A stretch of DNA of 55,749 nucleotides. Origin: Clostridia bacterium. GTDB lineage: Bacteria > Bacillota > Clostridia > Oscillospirales > Acutalibacteraceae. Location of the stretch: contig JAFWYB010000064.1 of the NCBI GenBank assembly GCA_017517865.1, forward strand, positions 1 to 55,749. The letters are read 5' to 3'. This document shows, piece by piece, positions 1 through 7,408 of the stretch. Positions within the stretch are counted from its first letter, which is position 1; each line of letters opens with the position of its first letter. A program made the translations under genes and the position numbers. Below the pieces are notes generated by a model that saw only the letters and a program-made list of their open reading frames with translations, did no database searches and was not told where the DNA came from.

Positions 1-41
1 ATTCGCAAATGGGTACATTCTGCGAAAAAGCGGAGGCAACT

Positions 42-1127
42 ATGGCACATTCGAATCTTAGAGAAGCAAACAAAGCAAAAAACGATGAGTTTTATACACT
101 TTATTCAGACATCCAAAAAGAAATAAATGCTTATATTGAATTTAATCCTGATGTGTTCAGAGACAAAACAATTCTTTTGCCTTGTGATGACCCTGAATGG
201 AGTAACTTTACAAAATTTTTTGCTCAGAATTTTGAAAACTTTGGAGTTAAAAAGTTAATCAGCACAAGCTATGCTTATGAAAGCAAAAAGTTAAATACTC
301 CGTACCAATATAGTTTGTTCGAAAGTGAAGCGCCGCAGTTTGATGAGAGTAAAACAAAAACGCATGGAAAGATATTTACTCTTACAAGGGATAGCAACAG
401 TTCAGGTACAATAGATATTGATGACCTTGAATGGCAGTATCTTGAGGGTGACGGTGATTTCAGAAGTGACGAAGTTAAAGCATTGCGAGATGAGGCTGAT
501 TTCATCGTAACCAATCCACCATTTTCATTGTTCAGAGAATTTTTTTCATGGTTATTTGAAACTGAGAAAAAGTTTTTAATAATAGGAAACATCAATTGCA
601 TTTCATATAGAGAAATTTTCACAAAAATCAAAGAAAACAAAGCGTGGCTTGGCAATGGAATGGGCCGATGGATTTCTGGATTTATTGTACCATCAGAATA
701 TCAATTATATGGTTCAGAGGCAAGGATAGATGAAGAAGGAAATAGAATTGTTTCCACCAACAATTGTCTTTGGTTAACAAACATTGACCATGGCAGAAGA
801 CATCAACCATTACAACTTATGACAATGGCAGATAATAGAAAATTCAGTAAACACAAGCAAGTACGCGAAGAAGGGTACCCTCACTACGATTATTATGATG
901 CTATTGATGTTCCTTTTACTGATGCAATTCCAAGTGATTATGATGGGTTAATGGGAGTCCCTATAACTTTTTTAGATAAATTCAATCCTGACCAGTTTGA
1001 AATTGTAGATGGAATAGGCAGATATAGTATGCTAACGGGTCCTACGACAGAAACACAAGGCACCTATTTAACCAAGGTACATGGAAAACCAAGATATGCG
1101 AGAATAGTTATTAGGAGGAAAAAATGA
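42..1127 (+). CDS. EcoRI-family adenine-specific DNA methyltransferase
   Basis: Predicted N6-adenine methyltransferase of the EcoRI methylase family, transferring methyl from SAM to adenine in a specific DNA site. The N-terminal stretch with KNDEFYT and the following CDDPEWSNF segment are typical of this family. The catalytic NPPF motif is at about residues 158-161. ATG at 42 is preferred over the in-frame upstream start at 9 because GGAGG lies at 32-36. The stop overlaps the next start (ATGA), so it is translationally coupled to the DUF262-HNH gene. The two probably form a restriction-modification pair in which this protein protects the host DNA. Family assignment is firm; the recognition site is unknown. 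The window begins just upstream, so any promoter or specificity partner may lie outside. Confidence 0.88.
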   Translation: MAHSNLREANKAKNDEFYTLYSDIQKEINAYIEFNPDVFRDKTILLPCDDPEWSNFTKFFAQNFENFGVKKLISTSYAYESKKLNTPYQYSLFESEAPQFDESKTKTHGKIFTLTRDSNSSGTIDIDDLEWQYLEGDGDFRSDEVKALRDEADFIVTNPPFSLFREFFSWLFETEKKFLIIGNINCISYREIFTKIKENKAWLGNGMGRWISGFIVPSEYQLYGSEARIDEEGNRIVSTNNCLWLTNIDHGRRHQPLQLMTMADNRKFSKHKQVREEGYPHYDYYDAIDVPFTDAIPSDYDGLMGVPITFLDKFNPDQFEIVDGIGRYSMLTGPTTETQGTYLTKVHGKPRYARIVIRRKK

Positions 1128-2287
1128 ATACTACTCTACGAACCGATATAACAGTTGAAGATCTTTGCAAAGGTTTTGTTTACAACGAATACGAAGGCAA
1201 AGGTTTGTTCGGTCTTTCAGGTAAGCTGACCATTCAGCCTGAATACCAACGTAATTACATATATGCCGACGGTAAAAAAGATGTTGCAGTTATCGACTCT
1301 CTTCTCAAAAAGTACCCGTTAGGTCTTATCTACTTCACAAAGGTTGGTGAAGATAAATATGAAGTTCTCGACGGTCAGCAGCGTATAACAAGCTTCGGTA
1401 GATTTATAACAGGTAAATTTGCCATTAAAGACGAAAATGGTATGGAGCGCTATTTCAGCGGTCTTGCCGACGATAAGAAAAAGACTATTTTAGAAACGCC
1501 GCTTACTATTTATATTTGCGAAGGCACCGAAAGCGAAATCAAGGAATGGTTTAAGACAATAAATATAGCAGGTGTACCTCTTAACGAGCAAGAACTCTCA
1601 AACGCTATTCATTCCGGCCCATTTGTTACAAAAGCAAAAGAAGAGTTCAGTAACAGTCAGAATGCCAATATTCAAAAGTGGAGTGCTTATATTTCAGGCA
1701 ATGTGTTAAGGCAAGATTATCTTCGCACTGCTTTAGATTGGGTAAGTCACGGTCATATAGATGCTTATATGAGTATGCACCGATACGATGATAATATTAC
1801 AGAGCTTAAGACATATTTCAATTCGGTAATTAATTGGATTTCAAGTGTTTTTATTGATGTTGACAGCAAGATGTGCGGTCTTAAATGGGGCGATTTGTAC
1901 GAAAGATACCACAGTACCCCTTATGACCCGCAAGCAGTTTCGGATAAAGTACGTGAGCTTCTTGAGGATACTTATGTAAGCGACAAGAAAGGCATTTGGG
2001 AATATGTTTTGGGTGGCTGTGAACATAACGAGCTATTAAATGTTCGTGTATTTGACGAAGCTACCAAAAAGACAGTTTACGCAAGACAGACATCAGATGC
2101 TCAGACTAAAGGTGTTTCAAACTGTCCACTTTGTGCTTTAGGTAGCGACAGTAACAATAAACGGATATGGAAGCAGAATGAAATGGATGCTGACCATGTT
2201 GCCGCTTGGAGTAAAGGCGGTGCAACTGATATAAATAACTGTCAGATGCTTTGCAAGACACATAACAGAGCAAAGGGTAACAGATGA
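1124..2287 (+). CDS. DUF262 (GmrS/ParB-like) plus HNH endonuclease
   Basis: A 387-residue putative nuclease. The N-terminal half is a DUF262 domain, a ParB/GmrSD-type NTP-binding fold, with PEYQRNY near residue 40 and the hallmark DGQQR at 83-87. The C-terminal end is an HNH/McrA-like zinc nuclease: CPLC near 334, then DADH and a distal NNCQMLCKTHNRAKG. GGAGG at 1113-1117 precedes the ATG, which overlaps the methyltransferase stop by ATGA. DUF262 nucleases are best known as modification-dependent (type IV) or phosphorothioate-linked enzymes, so coupling to a methyltransferase suggests it may instead act as the restriction half of a two-gene system. That role is inferred; the domains are clear. 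Confidence 0.85.
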   Translation: MNTTLRTDITVEDLCKGFVYNEYEGKGLFGLSGKLTIQPEYQRNYIYADGKKDVAVIDSLLKKYPLGLIYFTKVGEDKYEVLDGQQRITSFGRFITGKFAIKDENGMERYFSGLADDKKKTILETPLTIYICEGTESEIKEWFKTINIAGVPLNEQELSNAIHSGPFVTKAKEEFSNSQNANIQKWSAYISGNVLRQDYLRTALDWVSHGHIDAYMSMHRYDDNITELKTYFNSVINWISSVFIDVDSKMCGLKWGDLYERYHSTPYDPQAVSDKVRELLEDTYVSDKKGIWEYVLGGCEHNELLNVRVFDEATKKTVYARQTSDAQTKGVSNCPLCALGSDSNNKRIWKQNEMDADHVAAWSKGGATDINNCQMLCKTHNRAKGNR

Positions 2288-2296
2288 CATAGATTC

Positions 2297-2328
2297 ACGG
2301 CAGAGGGTGCAGTTAAACTCTCTGCCGT
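2297..2328 (+). terminator. Terminator after the restriction-modification pair
   Basis: The arms ACGGCAGAG and CTCTGCCGT flank a 14-base loop and are followed by TTTTGTGCTTTT. It lies 10 bases after the DUF262-HNH stop and separates that pair from the CBASS operon. Confidence 0.7.
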
Positions 2329-2383
2329 TTTGTGCTTTTATACACAAGATATTGTGTTTTTTATATTATTCAATCACCACTAC

Positions 2384-2412
2384 TTGACTTTTTAATGTTT
2401 TCAGCATATAAT
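2384..2412 (+). promoter_or_regulatory. Promoter of the CBASS operon
   Basis: TTGACT at 2384-2389 and a perfect TATAAT at 2407-2412 with a 17-base spacer. The leader to the CD-NTase start is about 140 bases, AT-rich, and contains an imperfect hairpin at 2476-2503 (AAGGTT/AACCTT arms). GGAGG at 2544-2548 serves the first gene. Confidence 0.6.
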
Positions 2413-2557
2413 AAAAACAAATGTTCGACGGAAAATATTGTTACTTTTAACAAATTTTGACACTGTATATATGTAAAGGTTTTCATTCATGTGTGTGAAC
2501 CTTAATTATATGTAAATAATTTAAAAATCAATTAATCTGAATCAGGAGGATTTATAA

Positions 2558-3796
2558 ATGACAGATAAATTCAAACTTATTGAAAGACAAGAAGACTTGG
2601 TCAAACTTTTAGAGGATGCAGACATAACTTATTCTATGTACAAAAATGCTGTTGAAAAATATACTGCCGTAGTTGATTTATTGAGCAGTAACGGCATTGA
2701 TTCACATATTTATCCTCAAGGTTCTTTTGCTATTGGTACAGTAGTCAAACCTTTAAGACGAAATAAAGATGCAGATTATGATTTAGATGTAATCTGTGAA
2801 GTATCATGTTCAAAAGCTGAAACCACTGCTCCTCAACTTTACAAAAAAATAAAAGATGCATTAGAATCAAGTGGTAGGTATGATAAAAAACTGCACTTTT
2901 TTGAAGAATGCATCAGAATCGAATACGCAGATGTTGGCGGGTATAAATTTAGTATGGATATAGTACCTTCGGTTCCAGAAGAAATTAGGGAAATACTAAA
3001 AATGAAGTCTTTTACGCAACGTCCTGACTTATGCGATACAGCAATCGCTATAACTGAGCTTGATAATGATTCTCTTGGTTGGGGAAAAAGCAATCCGAAA
3101 GGTTATGAAAAATGGTTTTCTGAAATAAATGAAAGATTTCACAACTATGATTTTGGCGTAAATACAAATAGACAGCAAATCTTTCAGAATAACCTAACTG
3201 TGTTCTCATCGGCAGACGAGATTCCTCTTCAAATTGTAAGAACCCCTTTACAAAGAGTAGTACAGTTACTGAAATTGCACAAGGCATCATACTTTTCGAA
3301 TCCTAATGTTAAAGACTTTTCTGTTAAAAGCGTAATTATCGCAACTTTAGCAGCTCATAGTGCCCAAAAAGCTCCAGCACACTATAATACATTTGAGTTA
3401 TTAGATTTTGTTCTTAAAGATTTGCAAAAGTATTCTACATTAAAAGACAACCCTACATTGTTCAAAGCATTAAATCCCGACAAAGGAATTATTGAGTTTG
3501 ATGGTACAGAATGGAAAATAGAAAACCCTTCAAATCCTATGGACAACCTGGCTAACAGTTGGAACGAGGATAATGAGTATGTTAAGTATTTCTTTATGTG
3601 GGTAAACTCAGCTATAAAAGATTTTGACACAATTATCGGTGACCAAGATTTGGTATATGGTTCGGTATTATCTAAGATGTTTGGCGAAGGAAAAGTAAAA
3701 GATTTTGGGTATGACAGAAAATATAAGCTTGTTTCACCAACACCAATTGAACCCCATGTACAACATAAGCCGTGGTTAGATTATGAAAATGCTTGA
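2558..3796 (+). CDS. CBASS CD-NTase (cyclic oligonucleotide synthase, SMODS)
   Basis: A 412-residue nucleotidyltransferase of the cGAS/DncV-like (SMODS) class. It should make a cyclic di- or trinucleotide alarm signal on phage infection. The polymerase-beta-type G-S motif is at residues 55-56 (QGSFAIGT), the paired metal-binding aspartates fall in DYDLDV (D75, D77), and a third acidic residue lies in SMDIVPS (D134). The remaining C-terminal region is mostly helical, as expected of the family. Start ATG has GGAGG about nine bases upstream. The 3' end overlaps the E2-like gene by 14 bases. In short type II CBASS the synthase C-terminus is the site of E2-dependent conjugation; here the protein ends DYENA. 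Nucleotide product cannot be read from sequence. Confidence 0.85.
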   Translation: MTDKFKLIERQEDLVKLLEDADITYSMYKNAVEKYTAVVDLLSSNGIDSHIYPQGSFAIGTVVKPLRRNKDADYDLDVICEVSCSKAETTAPQLYKKIKDALESSGRYDKKLHFFEECIRIEYADVGGYKFSMDIVPSVPEEIREILKMKSFTQRPDLCDTAIAITELDNDSLGWGKSNPKGYEKWFSEINERFHNYDFGVNTNRQQIFQNNLTVFSSADEIPLQIVRTPLQRVVQLLKLHKASYFSNPNVKDFSVKSVIIATLAAHSAQKAPAHYNTFELLDFVLKDLQKYSTLKDNPTLFKALNPDKGIIEFDGTEWKIENPSNPMDNLANSWNEDNEYVKYFFMWVNSAIKDFDTIIGDQDLVYGSVLSKMFGEGKVKDFGYDRKYKLVSPTPIEPHVQHKPWLDYENA

Positions 3797-4448
3797 TACA
3801 AGTATTAAAGAACTATTGGCTTATCAAAATGATTTGGATGTCATATACGAGAAAGACGGCAATGTTTCTTTAGAAGGTAAAATATTTGTAAATATGGTTT
3901 ATGACCACTTTCCAGTTCAAAGATATTATGATATTAAAATCATTGTAAATCCCGAGTCTGTATACTTATCTGATGTATACGAAACAGGCGGATACATAGG
4001 CAATTATTGTCATAAGTACAAAGACAATCGTCTTTGTTTAGCAACCAATATAGACCTTGTAATATCAAACGCCGACAACAATTCTCTGGTGAACTTCTGC
4101 AGAGAATATATTGAACAATATTTTTTCATATATGAGTATTATACAACTTATGGCTTTTTCCCATATGGTGACAGAGCCCATGATTTAGAAGGTGTAAAAA
4201 GTTCTTACAAAGAAATCACAGGCATAAAGGACGATTTGGATCTTGCAAGGTTTCTTTTACAAATATGTAGAAAGGAATATCATTATCGTGGGCATTTACC
4301 CTGCCCTTGTGGGAGTGGTGAACGAACAAGAAAATGTCACCCCAAAATCCTAAAGTTAATGACTGATGAATTAGTCTACAAACAAATATGTATAGATTTT
4401 ATCGGGATGGTGAAAGAATTTGACGAGCATAAAAGAAAAGCAAAATGA
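3783..4448 (+). CDS. Stand-alone E2-like protein with SEC-C zinc motif (CBASS)
   Basis: A 221-residue protein whose first ~130 residues look like a ubiquitin-conjugating E2 (UBC) fold. A histidine-containing segment leads into NRLCLATN, where C85 is the expected catalytic cysteine. The C-terminal part carries an SEC-C type zinc-binding motif, CPCGSGERTRKCH, at about residues 174-186. Its position between a CD-NTase and a membrane effector, with no E1 or JAB gene, matches the short type II CBASS layout in which an E2 alone modifies and primes the synthase. It overlaps its neighbours on both sides, so the three genes are one transcript. The E2 call comes from local motif and context, not an alignment. 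Confidence 0.68.
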   Translation: MKMLDTSIKELLAYQNDLDVIYEKDGNVSLEGKIFVNMVYDHFPVQRYYDIKIIVNPESVYLSDVYETGGYIGNYCHKYKDNRLCLATNIDLVISNADNNSLVNFCREYIEQYFFIYEYYTTYGFFPYGDRAHDLEGVKSSYKEITGIKDDLDLARFLLQICRKEYHYRGHLPCPCGSGERTRKCHPKILKLMTDELVYKQICIDFIGMVKEFDEHKRKAK

Positions 4449-5259
4449 AACACAAATACTAAAGAAACAGTATGCCGCTCGCCATTGCTATAATTGCGCT
4501 GAATTATTTGGAGTATTGTCTTGGATATGTTGTATAGTTATTGCCATTGTTCCTTTTATTTTTGAAAATGATACAACAAATAGCAGTGCATATTTAATAG
4601 CTTTATTAACTGTTTTCGAATTTAGCTTCGACAATATATGTCAATGGTATATTAAAATTGGAGCAGCTTTAAGAATATACATAGACAATTATCTGTTTAA
4701 TTTCGGTGAACAAGAGTATTACGGGGAAATGTCGTTGAATGTTTTAGATTATATAACAAATATTGTAATACACTTACACAAAAAAACTTATAAAAAGCAA
4801 ATTGAAAACTCTGAAACCGATAAAACTAGAGGTGTTAAAGATTGGTATGTCTTTGACGAAAGCCTTACACCTTACGATGCAATTAAATCATGTCAACTAA
4901 GCAATATTAACTATGATTCGGTTATTACAAAAATTCATTGCATATTGACGATTTCTTTAATAATTGGTTTTATCGCAGCAATTTTCAAGGCGGATAACCA
5001 TGGATTGTTATTGTGTGCTTTTTTATCCATAGTGATAAAAATAGTAAATTATATTATCGATATCAACAGGTATAATAAATGTAAAAAGCACATTGAGCAT
5101 ATTTTATCACAAATTGAGGTTGTTGAATATAACGTTGAAATTGCCAAAAAACTACAAGAAGCAATCAATCATCGCAGACAACTAAATGTTGTTCCCTTTT
5201 CTTTCATTTATTATGGTTATTTAAATTTAAAAGAAAAGATATGTTCAGACATAAATTAA
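4420..5259 (+). CDS. Four-helix membrane effector (S-4TM-type) of CBASS
   Basis: A 279-residue integral membrane protein with four predicted hydrophobic segments in two pairs (about residues 24-48, 55-85, 168-190 and 194-213), separated by a ~80-residue polar loop and ending in a basic/helical tail. This matches the SMODS-associated 4TM effector class, thought to damage the inner membrane when the cyclic nucleotide signal binds, causing abortive infection. The reading frame has no early ATG: it begins with TTG at 4420, inside the E2-like gene (29-base overlap), so translational coupling is likely. An ATG at 4445 overlapping the previous stop is out of frame. The family call rests on topology and neighbours. 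Confidence 0.7.
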   Translation: MTSIKEKQNETQILKKQYAARHCYNCAELFGVLSWICCIVIAIVPFIFENDTTNSSAYLIALLTVFEFSFDNICQWYIKIGAALRIYIDNYLFNFGEQEYYGEMSLNVLDYITNIVIHLHKKTYKKQIENSETDKTRGVKDWYVFDESLTPYDAIKSCQLSNINYDSVITKIHCILTISLIIGFIAAIFKADNHGLLLCAFLSIVIKIVNYIIDINRYNKCKKHIEHILSQIEVVEYNVEIAKKLQEAINHRRQLNVVPFSFIYYGYLNLKEKICSDIN

Positions 5260-5260
5260 T

Positions 5261-5313
5261 ATTATAAAAAACAATCAGTAATTTAGATTTGCAACTGGTT
5301 TGTTTTTTATAAT
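5261..5313 (+). terminator. AT-rich hairpin ending the CBASS operon
   Basis: A perfect 14-base inverted repeat, ATTATAAAAAACAA at 5261-5274 and TTGTTTTTTATAAT at 5300-5313, directly after the effector stop. Its downstream arm contains a T6 run. The 266 bases from 5314 to 5579 show no gene that I can support. Confidence 0.55.
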
Positions 5314-5579
5314 AACAAATCATCCGTCTTAAATATCCGAATGCACTGCTATTACACTCGTTTTAAACGAGTTGAACTCTCCAACTATATAAAAAGCATA
5401 TCCAATAAGCTGAAAAATCATACCATATATTCCAAAATCAACCAACATCGACCACAACATATTGTATGATTTTTTTGAATTTTGCTCTGTATTCGATAGA
5501 AATTCCCGGAATGATCCAAGCTATTATCCAAGAAAATTAACGAACAAAAGTTATTTTTTTGAGAAAACACCAAAAATTG

Positions 5580-5608
5580 AGCACGACCTACAATCTGTAT
5601 GTCGTGCT
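5580..5608 (-). terminator. Terminator after tnpV (copy 1)
   Basis: Inverted repeat AGCACGAC/GTCGTGCT just past the tnpV stop on the minus strand, followed there by CAATTTTTGG. A closely related hairpin (AGCACG/CGTGCT around a similar ACTTACA..TGTAGG core) recurs at 34551-34580 next to a cassette remnant. Confidence 0.65.
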
Positions 5609-5627
5609 TTGCTATATCAAATTCAAT

Positions 5628-5993
5628 TTAACTGTATATCAGCTCACTACATACAATCTCTCTTGCACGTTGCTGAATGTTTCCCATCCTCTGCACCCAC
5701 TCAAGCTGGTCTTGTTCTTTCAATTCTTCGTTTACTCCTTCAGATACCTTCATTTGCTCAATCAAAAGGTCATACATTTCATTTGCCTGACGGTCAATAT
5801 CTGCAAGATAAGGCCAAAGTGTGCATTTAGTTATCATCAGCATAAACAGACCTCGTTTGTTGTGCTCAAGGTAATCTTTATGCATCATTCCCCATTTACC
5901 AAGGGTAATATTTGCTTGTTCGGGAGGCAGGATAATATTAGGAATTTTATAGTCGCCAACCTGTCGATAAGTTATCTTTGTTTTGTTTGACAT
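5628..5993 (-). CDS. tnpV: TnpV family transposon-associated protein (copy 1)
   Basis: A small protein of about 121 residues with the TnpV signature near its start (ITYRQVGDYKIP), a central LWPYLADIDRQANEMYDLL, and a C-terminal WVQRMGNIQQRAREIV. TnpV is carried on mobile elements of Clostridia; its biochemical role is not established. ATG at 5993 is chosen because AAGGAGG lies eight bases upstream, rather than the in-frame start at 6026, which would overlap the preceding small gene. Its closest relative in this window is the second copy at 53649-54014, with nearly the same sequence throughout. It is the last gene of a three-gene minus-strand cassette. Confidence 0.85.
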   Translation of the reverse strand: MSNKTKITYRQVGDYKIPNIILPPEQANITLGKWGMMHKDYLEHNKRGLFMLMITKCTLWPYLADIDRQANEMYDLLIEQMKVSEGVNEELKEQDQLEWVQRMGNIQQRAREIVCSELIYS

Positions 5994-6006
5994 AGTTCTA
6001 TCCTCC

Positions 6007-6165
6007 TTATTTTTCATAAGTATCAATGAGTTTTAAAAGCAGTTCGTCAACATCCTCGGTGGGTAAATCCTCCGCTAAAAGCATATTGCGAAACTCATTC
6101 ATACCATTGATAAGTAAATTACATTCAAAGCTGTCAAGTTTAAGTTTGATTTTTTTGCTGAACAT
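6007..6165 (-). CDS. Small conserved cassette protein (52 aa, copy 1)
   Basis: A 52-residue ORF whose core (FECNLL.NGMNEFRN, then LPTEDV) is closely matched by the 51-residue ORF at 53198-53353. Conservation of protein sequence between two diverged copies shows it is a real gene. It is charged and helical, without a recognised domain, and could be a small DNA-binding or partner protein of TnpV/DUF6809, but nothing shows which. Its GGAGG is buried in an 11-base-pair hairpin directly upstream. Its stop lies 13 bases before the tnpV start. Confidence 0.75.
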   Translation of the reverse strand: MFSKKIKLKLDSFECNLLINGMNEFRNMLLAEDLPTEDVDELLLKLIDTYEK

Positions 6166-6173
6166 AAAATTTT

Positions 6174-6211
6174 ACCTCCTTGTATTTTGTAATTAAATTG
6201 TACAAGGAGGT
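6174..6211 (-). promoter_or_regulatory. Leader hairpin hiding the ribosome site (cassette copy 1)
   Basis: Read on the minus strand, ACCTCCTTGTA pairs perfectly with TACAAGGAGGT across a 16-base AT-rich loop. The second arm contains the GGAGG of the 52-aa gene, eight to nine bases from its ATG, so the folded leader would block initiation. Upstream at 6221-6229 is ACATTCGAC, also found just before the equivalent hairpin of copy 2. Confidence 0.7.
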
Positions 6212-6238
6212 GCGACTTTTGTCGAATGTGTGAGATTA

Positions 6239-6505
6239 CTATTTTATAAAAGTATCATAAGCAAATCTCGCACCGAATCTAAATCCTGATATGAAACTGT
6301 CAGAATTACTGATACTTGAAAATTCGTTGTAAGCACAAGTATAGTTCGAAAAAAGTTCTTTCTCTTCTTCAGATAGCTTAGAAGTCAGTTCTTCCTCTTT
6401 CTTTACAAGCTCACTTAATTTCTTTTTGAGTCTTGGTGTAATTTCAGTAGTAAGCTCTTGCGGTTCAAGATTCCCGTAGAATAATTCTTCTATTATATTT
6501 GACAT
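6239..6505 (-). CDS. DUF6809-like cassette protein (copy 1)
   Basis: An 88-residue protein with a charged, probably coiled-coil middle (ITPRLKKKL followed by an EEEL/SEEEKEL stretch) and a glycine/aromatic C-terminus (FISGFRFGARFAYDTF). Most positions are shared with 53365-53643. I place it in the DUF6809 family from memory of such proteins; function unknown. ATG at 6505 is chosen over 6544 because GGAGG is eight bases upstream. In this copy it precedes the small gene; in copy 2 it follows it. Confidence 0.75.
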   Translation of the reverse strand: MSNIIEELFYGNLEPQELTTEITPRLKKKLSELVKKEEELTSKLSEEEKELFSNYTCAYNEFSSISNSDSFISGFRFGARFAYDTFIK

Positions 6506-6599
6506 TATGTATTCCTCCGCGTATGAGGAAAATCTATATAGCACGGTGAATGTGTGTTACCGGAGAATTGAACTTGTGTTATGAATATCCGCACCATAG

Positions 6600-6635
6600 T
6601 GAGTATTCATAAGGGATTTGACCTGTGAATACTCA
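6600..6635. repeat. Inverted repeat at the cassette edge (copy 1)
   Basis: Arms TGAGTATTCA and TGAATACTCA surround 16 bases, followed on the plus strand by a T-rich run. The same arms, extended to 12 perfect base pairs, recur at 16768-16800 beside a cassette remnant. It may be a terminator or an end of the mobile cassette. The stretch to 6847 shows no other supported feature. Confidence 0.55.
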
Positions 6636-6847
6636 ATTTTTTTGCTCTTTTTCGCTGTTTTCCCAAGTGTTTTTTCACTTGCACAACTGAAATTTTACAT
6701 AAAAAATCCTTGTACCGGAACTAAACGTACAAGGATTTTAATGTATTCAGATTGGTTTGTTTGGCAGGACTTTGCAGATTCATTCCTACAAACTAAAATT
6801 TGATATAGTTGGGTTGGAACATACTTTTAACGTTACAACACAAAAAA

Positions 6848-7393
6848 TCACATAATATCTGTGTTATATACCGCTCTCTCTCCGCCGATGAATTTGGGCC
6901 TTGTTCTGGCTGCCACAATCAAGGCTTCGCCTATTCTGTTGTTTTCAAGGCGCAAGGGTACTGCAACCTTTTTCAGATTCATACCTATCAGGGTCAGTCC
7001 TATATCTATACCGGCATCGGCTTTTATTTCTTCAAGAAGCACAGGCTCTTTAAAATGCCCGTATGCCTGAGCAGCCATTGAGCCGCCTGCCTTGGGCTGC
7101 GGTACAACATTAACATATTCCGCATACGGTACAGCTTCTTTTTCTATAACTATGGCACGGTTAAGATGCTCACAGCATTGAATTGCTAAATACCACTCAT
7201 TTTTGAGCGCGACTTCATATAAAGCTTCAAAAACAATCTTTGCCGTATCGGGTGAAGAATTAGTGCCTATACTTGAGCCTGTTATTTCACTTGTTGAGCA
7301 GCCTATTATAACAATGCTTCCTGCAGTCAACCTTGCTTTATTTCCTAATTCTTCCAGAACAGCCTTTGCCTGAAGATACAGTTTTTTATCCAT
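6848..7393 (-). CDS. ywlG: DUF436 / TIGR01440 (UPF0340) protein
   Basis: A 181-residue protein of the UPF0340 (YwlG, TIGR01440) family, recognisable by GCSTSEI.GSSIGTNSS near residues 31-47, CCEHLNRA, VNVVPQPKAGGS and GIDIGLTLIGM. The length equals the family norm. No activity is established for the family. Here it is the last gene of the NAD biosynthesis operon, 15 bases after niaR, which hints at a NAD-linked or housekeeping role, though position alone is weak evidence. Confidence 0.82.
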   Translation of the reverse strand: MDKKLYLQAKAVLEELGNKARLTAGSIVIIGCSTSEITGSSIGTNSSPDTAKIVFEALYEVALKNEWYLAIQCCEHLNRAIVIEKEAVPYAEYVNVVPQPKAGGSMAAQAYGHFKEPVLLEEIKADAGIDIGLTLIGMNLKKVAVPLRLENNRIGEALIVAARTRPKFIGGERAVYNTDIM

Positions 7394-7408
7394 ATTATTC
7401 GTCTCCTT

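Noticed and set aside
2476-2503. Possible riboswitch in the CBASS leader
   Set aside because: Only one weak hairpin is seen; the leader is AT-rich with no recognisable aptamer.
5462-5990. Two plus-strand ORFs of 122 and 143 codons opposite tnpV
   Set aside because: They are antisense shadows of tnpV and its terminator, with no ribosome site.
6598-6640. Hairpin at 6600-6635 as a CRISPR repeat together with 16768-16800
   Set aside because: Only two copies 10 kb apart, no spacer array and no cas genes.
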